This document shows, piece after piece, positions 7,926 through 15,288 of a DNA stretch of 64,000 nt. Position 1 is the first letter of the stretch; each line of letters begins with the position of its first letter. Both the position numbers and the translations under genes were made by a program. This DNA is from Floridanema evergladense (GTDB lineage: Bacteria; Cyanobacteriota; Cyanobacteriia; Cyanobacteriales; Aerosakkonemataceae). The stretch lies in assembly GCF_041929205.1 (NCBI RefSeq), contig NZ_JBHFNT010000071.1; one strand, written 5' to 3'. Under the pieces are notes generated by a model, which had not been told where the DNA came from, did no database searches, and saw only the letters and a program-made list of their open reading frames with translations.

Positions 7926-9959
7926 ATGTCAGTATTTGTTGAAGTAGATCACGTCGATCGGATTTTTCCCCTATCCAATGGTGGTAGCTATATCGCCTTA
8001 AAAAACATCGAATTAAAAATTAAACAGGGCGAATTTATTTCTTTAATTGGACATTCTGGTTGTGGTAAATCTACCCTATTAAATATGATTGCCGGGTTAG
8101 ATCGTCCTACGAAAGGCGGCATCATTTTAGAAGGGCGAGAAGTTACAAAACCAGGGCCCGATCGCATGGTAGTATTTCAAAATTATTCCTTGCTACCTTG
8201 GCTAACTGTGCGGCAAAATATCGCCCTGGCAGTGAACAAAGTTTTAAAAGATAAAAGTGCGGTTGAACGGAAAGAAATTGTTCAACATCACATTGATTTA
8301 GTAAGTTTAAGAAATGCCGCAGATAAACGTCCCGGTGAATTATCTGGAGGGATGAAACAACGAGTTGCGATCGCCCGTGCCCTCGCAATTCGCCCGAAAT
8401 TACTATTATTAGATGAACCCTTTGGCGCTTTAGATGCTTTAACTAGGGGTGGCTTGCAAGAACAGTTAATGCAGATTTGTGAAGAAAGCCACGTTACCTG
8501 TGTAATGGTAACTCATGATGTGGATGAAGCTTTGTTGTTGTCCGATCGCATTGTGATGTTAACTAATGGGCCAGAATCCCACATTGGGCAAATTTTAGAA
8601 GTACCAATTCCCCGTCCTCGCCATCGGTTAGAAGTCGTAAATCATCCCAATTACTACTCGATGCGAAACGAAATGATTTACTTCTTAAATCAACAGAAAC
8701 GGGATAAAAGACGTAAAGCCAAACAGCCAGAAAAAGCAGCATTACCTGCTTCCGGTAAAGCATTTATTTCTAGTAATGGTTTAGAAAAAACCACCTTAGA
8801 AATTGGCTTTATTCCCTTAACAGATTGTGCGCCGTTAGTAGTTGCCCAAGAAAAAGGTTTCTTCAAAAAACATGGATTTGAAGAAGTAAAATTAGTCAGA
8901 GAACCTAGTTGGAAAGCGATCGCCCAAGGCGTTGCTACTCGCCGTTTAGATGCAGCCCAAATGGTTGCCGGAATGCCTTTAGCAATGACTTTAGGAAGCG
9001 GCGAAACAGGAGTACCAATTGTTACTGCTTTAGTTCTCAGTCGCAATGGTAATGCTATTACATTGAAGAAAAGTTTTTATGACCAAGGAGTAAGAACTTT
9101 AGCACATTTAAAAGAAGCGATCGCAGAAACTCCCCAAAAAAGTCATGTTATGGGTATGGTGCATAATGCTTCTATGCACAACTTAATTCTGCGTTATTGG
9201 TTAGCTTCCGGTGGCATCGATCCTGACTTAGACATGACTTTAACTGTCATTACTCCACCACAAATGGTTGCTAATTTGAAAGCGGGAAATATTGACGGTT
9301 ATTGTGTGGGCGAACCTTGGAATTCTCGCGCAGTTCACGAAAAAGTGGGTTATGTAATTGCCACTGATTTAGATATTTGGGCAGGACATCCAGAGAAAGT
9401 TTTAGGAATGCGTGAAGACTGGGTAAATCAAAATCCTCAGACTCACATTGCTTTAGTTAAAGCTTTGTTAGAAGCTTGTGAATATTGTGACGATCGCCGC
9501 AACCGCGAAGAAATTTTAGGCTTAATTTGTCGCCCTCAATATGTTGGTTCTGCATTAGAATATACCCGCCCCGGTTTCTTAACCGCTTACAATAAAGGCA
9601 CAGATGAACCAGCGCAACTTTTACCCAGGTTTAATCAATTTCACTTCGATAATACCAACTGTCCGGGAAGAGTTGAAGGGCTATGGATTCTCACTCAATT
9701 AGCCCGTTGGGGTATCACTCCTTTCCCGAAAAATTGGATTGAAATTTTAGAAAGAGTGCGTCGAGTTGACTTATTTGGTGAAGCGGCGCGTCAATTAGGA
9801 TTACCGGATATTGAACCCGATCGCCAAAGTTTTGAATTGTTCGATCGCATGGTGTTTAATCCTGACGATCCGATCGGTTATTTACAACGCCTGACAATTC
9901 ACCGAGAAATCCGAGTTCAAGAAATTATTCTTGATGATTCTCGATCCGAAGCAGCTTAA
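7926..9959 (+). CDS. nrtC: Nitrate ABC transporter ATPase with substrate-binding-like regulatory domain NrtC
   Basis: Fused ATPase of the nitrate/nitrite importer, 677 residues. Residues about 1-255 are an ABC ATPase: Walker A GHSGCGKST, signature LSGGMKQR, Walker B LLLLDEPFG and switch His in VTHDVDEA. Residues about 290-660 resemble NrtA (IGFIPLTDCAPLVVAQEKGFFKK). In Synechococcus NrtC this C-terminal domain is regulatory and mediates ammonium or nitrate inhibition of transport. The frame stays open for 17 more codons upstream, but those codons are translated heptamer repeat, so the ATG at 7926 (MSVFVEVDHV) is chosen. There is no Shine-Dalgarno sequence because repeat DNA runs up to the start. 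Confidence 0.95.
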   Translation: MSVFVEVDHVDRIFPLSNGGSYIALKNIELKIKQGEFISLIGHSGCGKSTLLNMIAGLDRPTKGGIILEGREVTKPGPDRMVVFQNYSLLPWLTVRQNIALAVNKVLKDKSAVERKEIVQHHIDLVSLRNAADKRPGELSGGMKQRVAIARALAIRPKLLLLDEPFGALDALTRGGLQEQLMQICEESHVTCVMVTHDVDEALLLSDRIVMLTNGPESHIGQILEVPIPRPRHRLEVVNHPNYYSMRNEMIYFLNQQKRDKRRKAKQPEKAALPASGKAFISSNGLEKTTLEIGFIPLTDCAPLVVAQEKGFFKKHGFEEVKLVREPSWKAIAQGVATRRLDAAQMVAGMPLAMTLGSGETGVPIVTALVLSRNGNAITLKKSFYDQGVRTLAHLKEAIAETPQKSHVMGMVHNASMHNLILRYWLASGGIDPDLDMTLTVITPPQMVANLKAGNIDGYCVGEPWNSRAVHEKVGYVIATDLDIWAGHPEKVLGMREDWVNQNPQTHIALVKALLEACEYCDDRRNREEILGLICRPQYVGSALEYTRPGFLTAYNKGTDEPAQLLPRFNQFHFDNTNCPGRVEGLWILTQLARWGITPFPKNWIEILERVRRVDLFGEAARQLGLPDIEPDRQSFELFDRMVFNPDDPIGYLQRLTIHREIRVQEIILDDSRSEAA

Positions 9960-9988
9960 ATCGTCATTGGTTATTAGTTAATAATTCT

Positions 9989-10037
9989 GACAAATAGCAA
10001 ATGACAAATGACAAATAACAAATGACAAATAACAACC
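9989..10037. repeat. Heptamer repeat (G/A)ACAAAT x7
   Basis: Seven tandem heptamers (GACAAAT, AGCAAAT, AACAAAT variants) run without a break into the nrtD ATG at 10038, so that gene has no recognisable Shine-Dalgarno sequence. Confidence 0.88.
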
Positions 10038-10871
10038 ATGCAAACAGTCAACAACAGTAGCATTCAAATTCAAGAAACAATCACTCGCGAACCTTTTTTG
10101 GTGATTGATGGAGTTTCCAAAAGTTACCCTACTCCTAATGGGTTGTATCCGGTTTTAGAAAATGTTAACTTCACCGTTTATGAAGGAGAATTTGTCTGCG
10201 TTATCGGTCACTCCGGTTGCGGCAAATCAACTTTATTAAACATGGTTTCTGGTTTTAACAAACCAACTGAAGGCGAAGTTAGACTGCGGGGAAATTTAAT
10301 TACAAAACCAGGGCCCGATCGCATGATGGTTTTCCAAAATTACGCCCTTTTGCCTTGGAAAACAGCTTACGAAAATGTTTATTTGGCAGTAAAAACCGCT
10401 TTTCCGAACAAATCTAAAGCGGAGAAACATGAAATTGTTGAGGAACATTTGGCGATGGTGGGATTAACCGAAGCTGCCCACAAACGCCCGAATCAACTAT
10501 CAGGTGGAATGAAGCAAAGAGTTGCGATCGCCCGCGCTTTAGCTATCCGCCCTGAAATCCTAATTTTAGACGAACCTTTCGGCGCTTTGGATGCAATTAC
10601 TAAGGAAGAATTGCAAGAAGAATTATTGAGTATTTGGCGAGATCATCGCACTACCGTATTGATGATTACCCATGATATTGATGAGGCGTTGTTCCTTGCC
10701 GATCGCCTAGTCATGATGACAAATGGCCCTGCTGCCAACATTGGCGAAGTGATGGATATTCCTTTTCCTCGCCCACGCGATCGCGCCCAAATCATGGAAG
10801 ACCCCCAATATTACGAATTGCGGAACTACGCCCTCGACTTCCTCTTCCGGCGTTTTGCCCACGTTGAGTAG
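10038..10871 (+). CDS. nrtD: Nitrate ABC transporter ATPase NrtD
   Basis: Second ATPase of the importer, 277 residues, one ABC domain. Walker A is GHSGCGKST, signature LSGGMKQR, Walker B LILDEPFG, with the D-loop GALDA and switch ITHDIDEA. It pairs with NrtC to drive NrtB. It is closely similar to the ATPase half of NrtC but lacks the NrtA-like domain, as expected of NrtD. The ATG directly follows a heptamer repeat and has no Shine-Dalgarno sequence. It ends the nrtABCD block. A long repeat-filled gap follows before nirA2. Confidence 0.95.
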   Translation: MQTVNNSSIQIQETITREPFLVIDGVSKSYPTPNGLYPVLENVNFTVYEGEFVCVIGHSGCGKSTLLNMVSGFNKPTEGEVRLRGNLITKPGPDRMMVFQNYALLPWKTAYENVYLAVKTAFPNKSKAEKHEIVEEHLAMVGLTEAAHKRPNQLSGGMKQRVAIARALAIRPEILILDEPFGALDAITKEELQEELLSIWRDHRTTVLMITHDIDEALFLADRLVMMTNGPAANIGEVMDIPFPRPRDRAQIMEDPQYYELRNYALDFLFRRFAHVE

Positions 10872-10921
10872 GGACTGGGGATTGGGGATTGGGGATTGGG
10901 GATTGGGGATTGGGGACTAGG
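10872..10921. repeat. STRR heptamers (GGGGATT/GGGGACT)
   Basis: About seven tandem heptamers begin immediately after the nrtD stop codon. They are the complement of the CCCCAGT/CCCCAAT family seen elsewhere in the window. Confidence 0.9.
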
Positions 10922-11035
10922 GGAAGTTCATTAACCCAAAACACGATCGGGATTTATGGATTTACATGATGTTCAAGATTAATCAACAAATCTGGTCAAT
11001 CTGTAAATCTGGTCAATCCTGGTCTAACTTTCTCC

Positions 11036-11155
11036 TTAACTGAGATCTTGCACCAAGAGGCAGAGCCTCCATTACTCGTTTACTCGTTCCCAGGTTCAAC
11101 CTGGGAACGAGGATTTGGGAGGTTCCACCTCCTTTGAGTGCAAGATCTCAGTTAA
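11036..11155. mobile_element. MITE-like palindromic element, copy 1
   Basis: The 112-bp element (11040-11151) has perfect 14-bp terminal inverted repeats, CTGAGATCTTGCAC and GTGCAAGATCTCAG, flanked on both sides by TTAA (11036-11039 and 11152-11155) as an apparent target duplication. Inside are three hairpins: GAGGCAGAGCCTC, CGTTCCCAGGTT/AACCTGGGAACG and GGAGGTTCCACCTCC. It has no coding capacity. It lies in inverse orientation to copies 2 and 3. Confidence 0.75.
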
Positions 11156-11166
11156 CTGAAAACTCA

Positions 11167-11198
11167 CCCAGTCCCCAGTCCCCAATCCCCTATCCCCA
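11167..11198. repeat. STRR heptamers (CCCAGTC/CCCAATC)
   Basis: Four to five heptamers, inverse in orientation to the block at 10872-10921. The two blocks bracket the palindromic element. Confidence 0.8.
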
Positions 11199-11488
11199 AA
11201 TCATGTAGAAACAGCATTTTATTCATGCAACATATTCATTAAGATAGCTTTTTTGTTACTAAAGATACCGTTTACCTCTGTTCATTCCCTAAACTTAAGA
11301 ACATAAGGCTAGGAAATCACAGAAATCGATGAAATATAGCGGGTTTTAAACAGAAGGAGAAGTTTTACAAAATTAAATAAATCTTTCTCTAACTCAACAG
11401 TTTTTTTATCCTTTATTTATGAAATATCTTGTCACCAAAAGAAACGTTCTGTCTAAAGATAGATTTACTAAACAGAAGCTAGAAAATT

Positions 11489-11530
11489 GTAACAAAATCT
11501 ACAAAATAAGCCTGATTAACCGAATAGCAT
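11489..11530 (+). promoter_or_regulatory. NtcA-type promoter of nirA2
   Basis: NtcA box GTA-ACAAAATC-TAC at 11489-11502, 22-nt spacer, then TAGCAT (TAN3T) at 11525-11530. Predicted transcript start is near 11537. The spacing is identical to the nirA promoter. It would drive the nirA2-nrtP-narB-narM unit. Confidence 0.8.
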
Positions 11531-11613
11531 AAAACGAAAATAGTGTGTTAATAATCACGGTTTTAATTAACAGATTTGCAGATAAATAAAGGAATTAAAT
11601 GGAGGAATAACTG

Positions 11614-13548
11614 ATGACAAGTACTGTCACGCCACCAACAACAAATACTCAGAATAAGTTTGAAAAATTCAAAGCAGAAAAAGACGGTTTAGCAGTCAAG
11701 GAACAATTAGAAGAATTTGCCCGAATTGGTTGGGAAGCGATCGATGAAACCGATCGCGAACATCGCTTAAAATGGCTGGGAATCTTCTTCCGTCCTGTTA
11801 CTCCCGGCAAATTCATGATGCGTTTGCGCTTACCAAACGGGATTATTAACAGCGATCAAATGCGGGTTTTAGGCGAAATTGTCCAACGTTATGGTAGCGA
11901 TGGAAATGCTGATATTACTACCAGACAAAATCTGCAATTACGGGGAATTCGGATTGAAGATGTACCAGATATTTTCCGCAAAATGAAAGCCGTTGGTTTA
12001 ACTAGCGTGCAGTCAGGAATGGATAACGTTCGTAACATTACTGGATCGCCTGTTGCAGGGATTGATGGTGATGAATTGTTCGACACCAGAGAACTTTGCT
12101 TCCAAGTGCAAGACATGATTACTAATCATGGTGAAGGTAATTCTGAGTTTACGAATTTGCCTCGGAAGTTTAATATTGCGATCGCCGGATGTAGAGACAA
12201 TTCCATTCACGCCGAAATCAACGACATTGCCTTCATTCCCGCATTTTTAAACGGAACTTTTGGCTTCAATATATTAGTTGGTGGTTTCTTTTCTGCCAAA
12301 CGTTGCGATGCTGCGATTCCCTTAAATGCTTGGGTTCCTCCTTCTGATGTTGTCGCATTATGCAGAGCAATTTTAGAAGTTTTTCGCGACAAAGGTTTAC
12401 GCGCCAATCGGCAAAAAGCCCGGTTAATGTGGTTAATTGATGAAATGGGTTTAGGACAATTTCGTACTGAAGTAGTAAACAGACTGGGAAAACCCCTCGC
12501 AGAAGCAGCACCTAAAGACGAAATTGAGTGGGAAAAACGCGATCACATTGGCGTTTACAAACAAAAACAACCAGGATTAAACTTCGTTGGTTTACATATT
12601 CCCATCGGGCGTTTGTTTGCCCCTGATATGTTTGAAATTGCCAGAATCGCAGATGTTTATGGCAATGGAGAAATTCGCCTCACAGTTGAAGAAAATCTGC
12701 TTATTCCCAATATTCCAGATGACAAATTGCAGGGATTTTTAGCCGAACCAATTCTGCAAAAATTTAGCATCGATCCTACACCTTTAAATCGGGCATTAGT
12801 TTCTTGTACCGGAGCACAATTCTGCGGTTTTGCCTTGATTGAAACTAAAAATCGCGCCTTAGCAATGATTAAGGAATTGGATGCTGAATTAACAATAACT
12901 AAACCAGTGAGAATTCATTGGACTGGTTGCCCAAATTCTTGCGGACAACCCCAAGTTGCTGACATTGGTTTGATGGGAACGAAAGTTAGAAAAGATGGGA
13001 AAACTGTCGAAGGTGTTGACCTTTATATGGGCGGAAAAGTTGGTAAAGATGCCCATTTAGGAACTTGTGTAAGAAAAGGCATTCCTTGTGCAGATTTGAA
13101 ACCACTGTTGCGAGAAATTCTGATCGAAAAATTTGCGGCTATACCCAAAGAAGGCATACCAACAACAACCGATCGTTCTGCCGAAATTGAAGTCAAAGAA
13201 CAGAAAGTTACCATCACCTTTGATGAAGAAACTGATGCTCAAGGTGTTAAAGTACCAAAGGTAAAAAGATCTGAACCTGTTCAACCAACGGTGATTTCTT
13301 TCGCTAAATCAGGTAAGGAAGTTAATGCTAGTAGCGAACAATCTATCTTAGAAGTAGCTGAAGCGGAAGGTATTGAAATTCCTAGCAATTGTCGATCGGG
13401 AAATTGTGGCACTTGCAAACAAAAACTGCGGCTAGGTGAAGTCGAATACCAAAGCGAACCTAATGCTTTAAGTGATAGCGAAAAAGAGCAAGGTTTTATC
13501 TTAACCTGCATTTCTCACCCCGTTGGGAGGGTAGCGATCGATGCTTAA
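11614..13548 (+). CDS. nirA: Ferredoxin-nitrite reductase with fused C-terminal [2Fe-2S] ferredoxin domain
   Basis: Second nitrite reductase, 644 residues. Residues 1 to about 515 match the first NirA, including CTGAQFC and GCPNSCG, the sirohaem/4Fe-4S cysteines. A charged linker of about 35 residues follows, and then a plant-type [2Fe-2S] ferredoxin domain with ligands C593, C598, C601 (CRSGNCGTC) and C632 (CX4CX2CX30C). A nitrite reductase with such an extension has been reported from Plectonema (Leptolyngbya) boryanum. The attached ferredoxin may deliver electrons internally or dock an external donor. The start ATG follows a GGAGGAATAA ribosome site, stronger than that of the first nirA. 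It heads the second transcription unit behind its own NtcA promoter. Confidence 0.96.
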   Translation: MTSTVTPPTTNTQNKFEKFKAEKDGLAVKEQLEEFARIGWEAIDETDREHRLKWLGIFFRPVTPGKFMMRLRLPNGIINSDQMRVLGEIVQRYGSDGNADITTRQNLQLRGIRIEDVPDIFRKMKAVGLTSVQSGMDNVRNITGSPVAGIDGDELFDTRELCFQVQDMITNHGEGNSEFTNLPRKFNIAIAGCRDNSIHAEINDIAFIPAFLNGTFGFNILVGGFFSAKRCDAAIPLNAWVPPSDVVALCRAILEVFRDKGLRANRQKARLMWLIDEMGLGQFRTEVVNRLGKPLAEAAPKDEIEWEKRDHIGVYKQKQPGLNFVGLHIPIGRLFAPDMFEIARIADVYGNGEIRLTVEENLLIPNIPDDKLQGFLAEPILQKFSIDPTPLNRALVSCTGAQFCGFALIETKNRALAMIKELDAELTITKPVRIHWTGCPNSCGQPQVADIGLMGTKVRKDGKTVEGVDLYMGGKVGKDAHLGTCVRKGIPCADLKPLLREILIEKFAAIPKEGIPTTTDRSAEIEVKEQKVTITFDEETDAQGVKVPKVKRSEPVQPTVISFAKSGKEVNASSEQSILEVAEAEGIEIPSNCRSGNCGTCKQKLRLGEVEYQSEPNALSDSEKEQGFILTCISHPVGRVAIDA

Positions 13549-13571
13549 GCAATTCTAGCTTTTCATATTTA

Positions 13572-13609
13572 GATTTTCGATTTATTCACTTTCAATGAAA
13601 TCGAAAATC
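13572..13609. repeat. Intercistronic hairpin between nirA2 and nrtP
   Basis: A perfect 12-bp inverted repeat, GATTTTCGATTT/AAATCGAAAATC, with a 14-nt loop. No T-run follows, so it is more likely an mRNA-stabilising or attenuating hairpin than a terminator. Confidence 0.5.
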
Positions 13610-13644
13610 ACTAAACATTGCGTTCTTGTTTTAGGAAGGTTTAA

Positions 13645-15180
13645 ATGTTAAATGAATTGTGGTCATTTCGCGGAAGATACCGAATTTTGCACTTGACTTG
13701 GTTTGCCTTCTTTCTTTCCTTTGTGGTGTGGTTTAACTTCGCTCCATTTTCCACAGCAGTTAAAGAATCTTTGGGTTTAAATGTAGGACAAATCAAAACT
13801 TTAGCTATTTGTAACGTAGCTCTCACAGTGCCAGCCCGAATTATTATCGGTATGGTATTAGATAAATATGGGCCGAGAATTACTTACTCTTTGCTGTTAA
13901 TTTATGCAGCGATTCCTTGTTTAATGTTTGCCTTCGCTCAAGACTTTAATAGTTTAGTAATTAGCCGTTTATTACTAAGTATTGTCGGTGCGGGTTTTGT
14001 AATTGGAATTCGCATGGTAGCTGAATGGTTTCCGCCGAAAGAAATTGGTTTAGCTGAAGGAATTTATGGCGGTTGGGGAAACTTTGGTTCAGCAGCAGCG
14101 GCGTTTACTTTGCCGACAATTGCCACAGTTGCTTCCGTAATGGCAGCAGGTCAAATTAATTGGCGATTTGCGATCGCACTAACCGGAATCATCGCTGCTG
14201 TTTACGGCGCATTTTACTACTTCAACGTTCAAGATACTCCCACTGGAAAAGTTTATCAACGTCCCAAAAAACACGGCGGCATTGAAGTTACCACCAAAAA
14301 AGATTTCTGGTTTTTGATGGTAATGAATATTCCTCTTTCTGGGATTCTCGCTGTTCTAGCTTGGCGCTTAAATATAGTCGGTTTCTTCAACCAAACCCAA
14401 CTTTATATTGCTTGGTTTTTACTATTTTGTTTGTGCGCTTTCCAAGCCTATAAATGCTGGGAAGTGAACAAAGAATTAGTGACAGGTAAAAAACGCTATC
14501 CCGCAGAAGATCGTTACGAATTTTCTCAAGTAGCATTGTTAGAACTGACTTATTTTGTTAACTTCGGTTCTGAATTAGCAGTAGTTTCAATGCTACCAAC
14601 ATTCTTTGAAAATACCTTTACTTTAGATAAAATATTGGCTGGTGCGATCGCCTCTTCTTATGCTTTCATGAACTTAGTAGCACGTCCCGGTGGTGGCTTA
14701 ATTTCCGATACCCTTGGTAGCCGCAGAATAACCATGACTGTAATCACAGGCTGCATGGGAATTGGTTATCTATTATTTGGCGGAGTTACTAGTAGTTGGT
14801 GGTTGCCATTTGCCATTTTGTTAGTAATGCTTTGTTCATTCTTTGTGCAAGCTGGAGAAGGTTCGACATTTGCTATTGTTCCCTTAGTAAAACGCCGAGT
14901 TACAGGACAAATTGCCGGAAACGTTGGTGCTTATGGAAACGTCGGCGCAGTCGCTTATTTAACTCTCTTCAGCTTGCTACCTGAAGGACAAATAGGAAAC
15001 ACAATTTTCTTCCAAACATTGGGAATTTGCGCTTTAATTGTTACCTTCCTTTGTTGGTTTTTCCTCAAAGAACCCAAAGGTTCCTTCTCTGCACATCATG
15101 AAGGCGAAACAGCAGAAACAGAAACGCAAAAACCTAGTCTTTCTTCCAGATTAGCTTACGAACAAGAACCAAGGGAATAA
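13645..15180 (+). CDS. nrtP: Nitrate/nitrite permease of the major facilitator superfamily (NrtP/NarK type)
   Basis: A 511-residue membrane protein with about 12 hydrophobic segments. It shows the nitrate signature motifs of the NNP family (GWGNFGSAAAAFTLP in the fifth segment, GNVGAYGNVGAVAYLT in the eleventh) and an MFS motif in MVLDKYGPR. NNP permeases exchange or symport nitrate and nitrite. An AGGAAGG ribosome site precedes the ATG. It lies between nirA2 and narB, so the cluster carries this permease in addition to the ABC importer NrtABCD. Freshwater cyanobacteria usually have the ABC system and marine ones NrtP; having both together is less common. Confidence 0.93.
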   Translation: MLNELWSFRGRYRILHLTWFAFFLSFVVWFNFAPFSTAVKESLGLNVGQIKTLAICNVALTVPARIIIGMVLDKYGPRITYSLLLIYAAIPCLMFAFAQDFNSLVISRLLLSIVGAGFVIGIRMVAEWFPPKEIGLAEGIYGGWGNFGSAAAAFTLPTIATVASVMAAGQINWRFAIALTGIIAAVYGAFYYFNVQDTPTGKVYQRPKKHGGIEVTTKKDFWFLMVMNIPLSGILAVLAWRLNIVGFFNQTQLYIAWFLLFCLCAFQAYKCWEVNKELVTGKKRYPAEDRYEFSQVALLELTYFVNFGSELAVVSMLPTFFENTFTLDKILAGAIASSYAFMNLVARPGGGLISDTLGSRRITMTVITGCMGIGYLLFGGVTSSWWLPFAILLVMLCSFFVQAGEGSTFAIVPLVKRRVTGQIAGNVGAYGNVGAVAYLTLFSLLPEGQIGNTIFFQTLGICALIVTFLCWFFLKEPKGSFSAHHEGETAETETQKPSLSSRLAYEQEPRE

Positions 15181-15288
15181 AAGTGATTTGGGATTGGCGA
15201 TCGAAGTAAACAAAGGGGAAATTTAAAATAATTATTTCCCCAATCCCTAATCCCTAAGAAATGTTAGCAACAAGGTTTAAATAGATTT

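Larger units (their letters stand above)
10872..11613. other. Intergenic region between nrtD and nirA2
   Basis: A 742-bp gap without genes. In order it holds heptamer repeats (10872-10921), a stretch with repeated TCTGGTCAAT words (about 10990-11025), a palindromic mobile element (11040-11151), a second heptamer block (11167-11198), AT-rich sequence and the nirA2 NtcA promoter (11489-11530). It separates two transcription units, nirA-nrtABCD and nirA2-nrtP-narB-narM. Confidence 0.8.

Noticed and set aside
11255..11295. Second NtcA-like box upstream of nirA2 (GTT-ACTAAAGA-TAC with TAAACT 21 nt on)
   Set aside because: One invariant base is wrong (GTT for GTA) and the spacing is 21, so it is weaker than the box at 11489; it might still be a secondary site.
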